Below are positions 56,951-64,000 of a stretch of DNA of 64,000 nucleotides, one piece after another. The stretch covers positions 496,001-560,000 of the forward strand of contig JAGTJM010000016.1 in the NCBI GenBank assembly GCA_020747015.1. Direction: 5' to 3'. The first letter of the stretch is position 1. Every line of letters starts with the position of its first letter. Source of the stretch: Pyrenochaeta sp. MPI-SDFR-AT-0127. Lineage: Eukaryota; Ascomycota; Dothideomycetes; Pleosporales; Cucurbitariaceae. Both the position numbers and the translations under genes were made by a program. A model generated the notes under the pieces. The model ran no database searches and had not been told where the DNA came from. It worked only from the letters and a program-made list of their open reading frames with translations.

Positions 56951-58405
56951 ATGCCAAAAGAAAGCGATGTTCCGCAGCCTGGGCCCGCCCGTCTTGCCAA
57001 AGGTGCAGGTCCCGATGAGTGGCTGGAGCAGGCCAAGCTGTGCAGATACCTGCCCGAGGCCGACATGAAGCGCCTCTGTGAGATTGTCAAGGAGTGTCTT
57101 ATGGAGGGTGAGTTCCTGCAACATGAGCCCCATTCCATCCAAACTTGAAGCTTGTAGCTACTGCATGCTGACTTCCCCACCCAGAATCAAACATCCAGCC
57201 TGTACGAACACCGGTAACAGTATGCGGCGATATCCACGGCCAGTTCTATGACCTGCTCGAGCTCTTTCGCGTCGCTGGAGGAATGCCCAACGACGCCCCC
57301 ACCGCGCCTCTGTCCCCACCAGTCACATTACCAAGCACCATCAACCCTGCAGATCTCGAACCTCCCACAAGCATAACCGACCCCAAGGTCAAGCGCAAAA
57401 TGAAGAGGAGATTTCAGCGGGATCCAAATTACACCGGGCCAGTAAGTCCTCCTGGCGGCGACGGCGACGATGAGGGTTACGAGGAAGAGGAAGAGGAGCG
57501 GGGTCGGAGTAGAAGTGTAAATGATAGACGGAGCACCGGTTCTGCATCAGATACTGGCTCGACAAAGAACACAGTGGGTGGCAATGGCCAGCAAAACTTC
57601 ATCTTCCTGGGCGACTTTGTCGACAGAGGCTATTTCAGTCTTGAGACTTTTACGCTACTCATGTGCTTAAAAGCAAAGTAGGGCGTCACTACCCACTTCG
57701 TTCGAACCCCTTGTACTAATGTGCGTAGATTCCCAGATCGAGTCACGCTTGTACGTGGAAATCACGAGTCGAGACAGATTACACAAGTGTACGGCTTCTA
57801 CGAAGAGTGTCAGACAAAATACGGCAACGCATCCGTGTGGAAGGCTTGCTGCCAAGTATTTGATTTCCTGGCCTTGGCTGCCATTGTAGACGGAAAGGTG
57901 CTCTGTGTGCACGGCGGGTTGAGCCCTGAGATCCGGACACTGGACCAAATTCGTGTTGTTGCGCGCGCCCAAGAAATCCCGCATGAAGGAGCCTTTTGCG
58001 ACCTCGTGTGGAGTGATCCTGAAGATGTCGATACCTGGGCAGTATCTCCAAGAGGTGCTGGATGGTTATTTGGAGATAAAGTGTCTTCAGAGGTATGTCC
58101 CAATTCCTTCTACTTCTCGAGCACACTTGAGTAACTCACCCGCACAGTTCAATCACGTCAATGGTCTGCAGCTTATTGCGCGAGCCCATCAGCTGGTAAA
58201 TGAAGGCTACAAGTACCACTTCAAGGATAAGGATGTCGTAACTGTCTGGTCCGCTCCAAATTACTGTTACCGCTGTGGTAATGTCGCCTCCATTATGAAC
58301 CTCGGCGAGGATCTCAAGCCAGAATTCCAGATTTTCTCTGCCGTGCCGGACCACAGGCGTGCCGTCCCAGCCGGCAGGGGTGGTCGAGGAGAATACTTTT
58401 TGTAA
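56951..58405 (+). CDS. PPG1: PP2A-like Ser/Thr phosphatase Ppg1
   Basis: Four exons (56951-57107, 57185-57677, 57729-58092, 58148-58405) give 423 aa. All PPP metal and substrate motifs are present: GDIHG at 67-71, GDFVDRG at 195-201, RGNHE near 226, then CVHGGLSPEI, WSDPED and SAPNYCYRCGN. The C-terminus ends in YFL, as in PP2A-like enzymes. In fungi, Ppg1 is the catalytic subunit of a Far/STRIPAK-like complex acting on vesicle traffic and mitophagy (family knowledge). Between GDIHG and GDFVDRG, where PP2A has about 25 residues, lie about 120. These include a Pro-rich then acidic then Ser-rich insertion of about 95 residues. The insertion is in frame and within one exon. Overall identity to Ppg1 over Sit4 is by motif resemblance. 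Confidence 0.88.
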
Positions 58406-59028
58406 GAAATTGGGATACTCGTAAATCGTCGAGGACGTCAATCGTCGAGGCGGACAGAGAGACCATGCGCTCTCAATATAGTGATACAGGCGACATGGTG
58501 TTAAGTTTGTGCAGCGGCTGTTTTTGACAGACCGCAGTGTTGTGTACATGCTGGAAACAAAGCATTCTTACGAAAGAAGAAAGAAATGAATACCCAGGGC
58601 TGGAAATGGACACGGATTACTTCATGACCCCCCATTTGTACGATACTGCATTGACGTTTCTTCGTAGATACCAAAGCGTATCAAATTACGTTTTGTACAA
58701 ATCATTCTCTCTTCTAGACTGACTTTGACGAAACAGCCGCACCTGTCACTTGTCACCTGCGTCACTTTGCCAGAAAGCCATTCCACCCCAAGCACAAACA
58801 TCGTAAGCACATGTAAGAAGCCTTCATAGAGAGTGGACTGTTTTATTTTATTCCCCCCCCTAAACCAAACTACCTAGACCATACATATCCTCTCTCATAT
58901 TATCTCCATCCATCCGACCATCCATCCACTGACCCTTCACAAAGTACCAATATTCTCCTCCTTCCAAACAGACACAATATATGTATATAAATGCAAAGGA
59001 GCGGCGTGAAAATGGTAATAATAGTAAT

Positions 59029-59041
59029 GAAGAAGAAGAAG

Positions 59042-59070
<29 letters not shown>
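59029..59070 (+). repeat. (GAA)14 microsatellite
   Basis: Fourteen perfect GAA triplets are visible in tandem. They lie in the non-coding interval after PPG1. GAA/TTC tracts can form triplex DNA and vary in length. Confidence 0.95.
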
Positions 59071-59074
<4 letters not shown>

Positions 59075-59306
59075 CAGTTCTGACTTTTTTGCCGCGAGGC
59101 GCTTGGTCTTTAGGTATGATGATATGATGATGATGGTATAAATGAAGAAGAAGCTCGTGTAGATATCGCGATGGTTTTGGCGCAAAAAAAGTGGGTGGGT
59201 TTCTTTGCATGAGTCCTAGATCGATGGACAGGAGACTAGAATGCAGAGTGGAGAGAGGGTGGGCGCGTTGGGGGGGTTTTTTGGCCGAGAAATGGGGGAG
59301 ACAGAC

Positions 59307-59322
59307 AGAGAGAGAGAGAGAG
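59307..59322 (+). repeat. (AG)8 dinucleotide tract
   Basis: Eight AG units in tandem follow an ACAGAC sequence. The tract is non-coding and probably a microsatellite. Confidence 0.85.
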
Positions 59323-60122
59323 TTCTGAATGCATGATGATGACACGGATGAGAAGGAGCGACATCAGAAGCGCAAACCACATGAGAGAGCTATGCAGCAA
59401 AAAAGGACGAAAAGAAGTGCGATCATGAAAGAGAAGATGTACATTAACGTAGAAGTGAAAAATAAAAAAAAGTGGTCCCCCGCTCTTTACTCCTCCCTCC
59501 TCCTCTTTCCCTCCACCCCCGGAGAGCGTATGGGACAATCGCGACTCAAAAAAGGGATGTCCGAAGACACTCACTCCACTAACCAAGTTGTTCCCAGATC
59601 CAGTCATGAGCCTCCATTCCCACCATATGCGAATCCTCCCTTCCCTTTCCTCCCTGAATGCAAGAGCCAATACCGTGGTATAATCACAAGATGCAAAATC
59701 ACCAATGTTCCCTTATAAAAATGCCAAAAAAACCTAATAACAAGAAAAATGCCCTGTCCAGCCCCTTTATCTGTCTCAGACATGAACCTGAGAAAGTAGA
59801 GCTGGAAAGGGAGCGACAGGAAGCGGAGGTACGAAGTGAGAAAGGGTATCGACATTTCCGCCGCGAAGCGCATGGAAAGCAAAAAAGAAGTTTTTTTCCA
59901 ATCCGAGTCTTGAGATGTGTGTGAAGAAGAAGATGAAGAAGATGTAGACAACCCGCTAATGATACTGACAAGCTAACAGATGCTATACGCTGAATATAAA
60001 TGCGGACGAGGTGAGCAAGATGTGTTTTTCTCTCGGAAGAGCAAGAGGATATGAAGGATGGTGCTGAATATGCAAAGTATCGTTATCGTCGTCTCAGTAG
60101 TATGGATGGTACGGTGAAAAAT

Positions 60123-63100
60123 TTAGATCATGGGTGTCTCGCCTTGATACACACCAGCCTGCAAGGTCGCGGGAGGCATATTCGCCCGAAGCTCCTTGGG
60201 GTGTTTGTAGAAAGGCTGGTTGTTATCGGCAGGAGGGATGACTTGCTCCATGGGCATCGGTGGAGGAGGTGGAGGAGGTGGCATTTGATTGAAATATGAG
60301 TCAGGGTTGCCACCATCAGCAATAGGAGAACGTGTGTTGGCACCTCTTGGGAATGAGAATTCCGGCACACTCTCGTAAGGGGAAATCTCTGCGCGCGTTA
60401 CTGGCGGTGATTTGGCTCGGCTAGGGCCGCGGCTGGTGCTGCGCATGCGCTCAGTTACTCGCTTGAAAGTCATCCCGAGATTCTCGCTCACACTGCCTCG
60501 ACCACGGCGGTGAGCATGTGGAGAGCCGGTGGTGGGAGCATTGATCGGGGACACTTCTGCAGGCTTCTCGCCAGGGCTGCCTTCGATGGCAATGTTGATC
60601 ATGCCGATACTGCTAGGCGTATTGATGCCACTCATATTTAGAGGTGGAGGAGGTGGAGGAGGCGGTGTCGCCAGGTGCTGGAGTTGAGACAAAAGTGGAG
60701 GGGCGTTGTCGTCTTGCTCGATAATGACAACCTGGCTCTCATGGATAGTCTCCGCAATGCTAGCTGTGATGGGAGGTGGGCTGACGCGTTTGTAGTTGGT
60801 GGGTGGAAGAATCTCAGGCGAAGTGTTCTGTCTTACGTGGCCGCGGGAGCCTCCCAAGGATGGTCGCCTGCTTACAATAGGGTAGGTAGGTGAGTGCCGA
60901 AGGCCAATAGGTGGAAGCACGTCCTGTGGTGGAGCTGACATGGAGCGAGGAGGCGCGATAGGTTGACCGAACGTGGTTGCAGGAAGCAATGGCCCAATGT
61001 CGTCTTCTTGCACACCTCGAGATTCCTGCAAAGACTGGATATTGTCAGGAATCGATGGAACCGCAGGAATATCGTCTTCCTCATTTGGGTCAGCTGTCAT
61101 GTATCGGGTATGGCGCATTGCTCGAGGATTTGCTGGTAGACCGATGGGGACTGAGCTAGTGGATGTTGCGCCAACGGCTATTTTGTTTGTCGGTGAGTAT
61201 CTTTTGGAGATCTCTGGGTCGGCGGTGTGGCTTCGCTGGATGGGTTCCCGGTACATTGAGAGGTCGGCAGTTTGGCTTCGTTGAATAGGATCTCGATAGA
61301 TGGACAGTGTGTTTAGCATATCATCAGTGTGCGAACGTTCGTGCGAGACTGGTCGAAAAGCAAAGTCTCCAGGAAGAGGAATGACAGGAGCAGAAGGTCT
61401 TCGCGCTAGAGACAATCTGCGTTCCTCGAGCTCTCGAGCAGCCAAGGCCTTCCTGGACGACGTGGTGGCCCGCAAACGAGACACACCTGAACGACCAGAA
61501 GTCAATGAGTCGGGCGAGACGTCTCGGAAATTGACACGATTTCGACTAGACTCTCGCACAGCAGGTGTGGCCTTTCTGCTCACGGAGCGATCCCGAGGCA
61601 TGCGGCGTTCGGGAGATGATTCTTGACGAGTGCTTGTTGCGGTATCCGTAGGACGGCGGCTTGTGCTTCTGTGTCTTGGACGGACGGGCTCGTAATCAGT
61701 AACCGCTTCAGATTCTTCACGGGGCATCGGCTGTGGAGATCGAGGCGAGTTGTCACCTCGCATAGCACTTCTACCACGGTCTTCTGCAGGTCGACGACTT
61801 GAAGCTCGGCTAGCGCCTTTGCTTCGGGCGCGTGCTGCGCCTTCAGGAGATTCGGCACGACGGGCTGCTTTGGACGAAGACCTAGTCTTACTCGCTCCAT
61901 GGCGCGCGCGGCTTCGGGCGGTGCGAGTGCTTGCGACGGATTCTGTTGCGACTGGAGAAGTAATTCCCACCTTGTAGAATCGCTCATCATCGAAATTCTC
62001 CGTATTAGTACCAGCTTCCTTCTTGTTGGACTGGTAGATTCCCGCATCTTCTGGAGACATAGGAACAGGAGAGGATGGAGAGCGTTTCGCAGGGCGAATA
62101 TAACGAACGCCGGATCGTCCACGGTTCTGAGATTCTTCACGGGTGCGACTACGAGTCCTTGCTGTACGCGAAGCCGGTCTTTCCTCGTTCCTGGAGCTGG
62201 TACGATGTTGAGCGTAGTGGTTGGCCTCATCAAGACTGCTGATGTATTGGTCGATGCTGCGCGCTTTTGCGCTCTTGATGCTCGTTCCCGTCAGAGGCGG
62301 GCTCAGTCTGTTCGTGTAGCCTGTGTCCGGACCTTGCTCAACAACAGTGTCCCTCATCTCCAAGTGCAGTTCTTGCCGGTTTCGGCTCCGGGAACTGGTA
62401 CGTGACTCGTCTCTTTTCTCTTTGAGGATATCAAAAACGCCAACTGCTGGAGAGGGTAGGTGTTCAGCAGACTTTCCAGGATCGAAAGTCGCAGCGGACA
62501 GAATGAACTCTTTGGAGCCGCCACTTGTAGTGGTTGCTCGACGTGTGGAAAATGGAAGAGTCTCCGCTTCGCGACCAACATTATCAACGGCAGTTCGTGG
62601 ATGGCCTTCTCCGCGCTGGCCTCGATCAGGAATGGCTAGTGAGGCGAGGACTTCGTTGTTTGTAGTAGATCGGGCAGTGTCGGATCGCGAGGGCAGTCGC
62701 TTCCGGCTATATGAGCCAGGAGTCGCCGTTCTTGCAGAAGATGGTTCTCTTGATGGATCCCGAGCATGTCGCCCACTTAGCCAATTGCCAACAGCTGGAC
62801 TGATCGCAGACTCGGCAATAGGCGTGACACCGGCATTCATTGGAGTTCTTTGGTCGTCATCGCGAACGATCTGCTTGGGTTGAGGACCGCGAGTAAAGTC
62901 AGTGACGAGCTTGAGTGAGGCCATTCGAGCGGCGACTCTGCTACTCCCAACGCTTGGCGGCGATAGCGGTGGGCTGAGCTGCGAGCCAAGTAGCGCTTGC
63001 TTCTGAGCAGAGAATACAGCATCCTGTGCTCGTGGTGAGAACCAAGGCTCGGTAGTTTCAAGGCCCATGCATGAGAAACACCGCACTGCCAACTCTGCTT

Positions 63101-64000
63101 TACCATGGGAAACGGCATACTCTCCCCACTTCCGGACCAGGAAAGATTGCCGCTGCCAGTCAGTGGGGGATGTCAAGCAGGTGAGTAGAATCGCCTCCAT
63201 GTAGTACTTTCGAGAGACGTAAACTTCAATGGCATCGTTGTTCTCACCGAGTCCAAGGAAAATGGCGACGGCGGGGTGGACGTCTCCGCTCTCTAGGAGT
63301 CGCTGGACAAAAGCCTCGCCCACCTTCTTCTGCGAGCCTTGACCTATATTGCTTAGAGCCAACAACATCCAGTCAGAAGATGTCATGGAGTTAGAATTGA
63401 CCATGGACGCCATCAGATCAGCGCCAATGTCGCCCAGCCATTTGGACAAAAGTACGGCTGCGGCAGATCCAGGGCTGTGGCGTGCAACTAATTGGATTAA
63501 TACACAGTTGTGATAGAATGGGACAGCAACTTACGTTCGTCCCTGACCAGCTCATCAATGTCGCCATCCCAGCCAAAGACGACTTTAAGCATGTTAAGTC
63601 GAAGGTCATCAGGGCTCCGTTCAGCCCCCAGGTCTGTGGGGCGAAATGGTACGTCGCTTAGCCTCGCTTTGGTAAAGGGGAAAAGATCCATTTGCTGTGG
63701 GCGTTTTGATTCTTCGGGGCTTCTCAAGACCTCCTTGCGAAGTGCTGACGATCCGTAGCGAGATGAGGCGGCTGATGACAGAGATCTGATGGAGATGCTT
63801 TCACGAGAGGTACCGGCAAGCGAAGATGTGCCTGAGGAGAAGACAGTGCCGGTCCCACCTGAACTCTTTGATGACCGTACAGAGCCATATGAAGGCTTGT
63901 CATACCGATAGCGTGGAGCGCGGCCACTGCCAGAAGATCGTGAACTCTGCGAACCTCGGCTTGATACAGGACTAAGAGGCCCGACTCGATCGCGGCGTTC
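60123..64000 (-). CDS. C-terminal part of a large Ser/Arg/Pro-rich protein (cut by window)
   Basis: I do not recognise this protein. Two exons are visible, 64000-63535 (open at the window edge) and 63487-60123, together about 1276 residues to the stop. The visible start is Ser/Arg-rich, followed by a folded segment: FPFTKARLSDVPFRPTDLG, DLRLNMLKVVFGWDGDIDEL, WLGDIGADLMASM and DWMLLALSNIGQGSQKKVGE. Next is an alpha-solenoid-like stretch (HPAVAIFLGLGENNDAIEVY, then YYMEAILLTCLTSP and FLVRKWGEYAVSHGKAELAV). Such helical blocks often follow WD40 propellers, so an upstream propeller is possible. The last 950 residues are disordered, rich in Ser, Arg and Pro with many RSxS sites, and include two poly-Pro tracts (PPPPPPPP) near the end. 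It could be a scaffold or trafficking protein. The function is unknown. Confidence 0.75.

Larger units (their letters stand above)
58406..60122. other. Convergent intergenic region with microsatellites
   Basis: This 1.7 kb stretch lies between the 3' ends of PPG1 and the right-edge gene. It contains a C8 run at 58853-58860, a (GAA)14 tract, an (AG)8 tract and several A- or T-rich runs. I see no gene. Frames that read as poly-Ser or poly-Leu on the minus strand are products of the GAA tract. Confidence 0.55.

Noticed and set aside
56533..57018. 161-codon plus-strand frame upstream of PPG1
   Set aside because: It overlaps the PPG1 first exon in a different frame, spans the promoter, and has no recognisable features.
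58860..59345. Minus-strand frames with poly-Ser and poly-Leu
   Set aside because: The runs are the translation of the (GAA)14 tract. No other coding signal is present.
61580..62405. Frames of 217 and 168 codons inside the right-edge gene
   Set aside because: They are shadows of the long Ser/Arg-rich frame that is open from 63487 to 60123.

Overview
The window looks like nuclear DNA of a filamentous ascomycete. Genes are intron-poor to moderately spliced, with short GT-AG introns (mostly about 45-160 nt) that often carry a CTNAY-type branch site. They lie on both strands with no operon logic, and the products are typical of Pezizomycotina: HET-domain proteins, a CBM18 chitin deacetylase, a CHORD protein, an SPX-ankyrin-GDPD protein and a GPI-anchored GH16. 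A Dothideomycete, possibly Pleosporales, is my inference from overall protein flavour and was not tested. I saw no transposon, no convincing tRNA or rRNA gene, no CRISPR array and no obvious RIP-ravaged block.

Layout. 0-12.5 kb holds TRM2 (tRNA m5U methyltransferase), ARP3 (-), a taspase-like Ntn hydrolase, an HpaI-type aldolase (-), a small glutaredoxin-like protein (-), a CHORD-CS co-chaperone, an SDR and a secreted Cys-rich protein. 12.4-14.6 kb is gene-poor. 14.6-20.9 kb holds a GPI-type cell-surface protein, kynurenine formamidase, a mitochondrial stomatin-like protein (-) and a HET protein. 22-30.6 kb holds GDE1 (-), XAP5/FAM50 (-) and, divergently, a UBA/AT-hook nuclear protein. 30.6-32.4 kb is gene-poor. 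32.4-45.4 kb holds a four-CBM18 chitin deacetylase, a FAM192A/Fyv6 protein (-), an aldo-keto reductase, RAD51, NUP120 and a UBE2S-type E2. 45.9-58.4 kb holds DPP III (-), a GH16 glucanase-like protein (-), a second HET protein, UPF3 (-) and the PPP phosphatase PPG1. The right edge carries the C-terminal part of a very large Ser/Arg/Pro-rich protein (-), cut by the window.

Most genes are housekeeping and unrelated to one another, as usual for a fungal euchromatic arm. The accessory flavour comes from the cell-surface or secreted proteins and the two allorecognition-type HET genes about 30 kb apart. I rebuilt exon structures by hand from reading frames, GT-AG sites and protein-family continuity. 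For all spliced genes the exon lengths sum to an intact frame.

I found no clear new multi-gene system. The items most worth a second look are single-gene oddities: an E2 whose start codon seems to form a 3-nt coding exon and whose tail carries a KEN motif, a PPP phosphatase and a taspase each with a large low-complexity insertion inside the catalytic domain, a possible Fe-S motif in TRM2, a second HET gene with weak splice sites and an altered core motif, and in-frame upstream ATGs that could retarget the aldo-keto reductase and DPP III.
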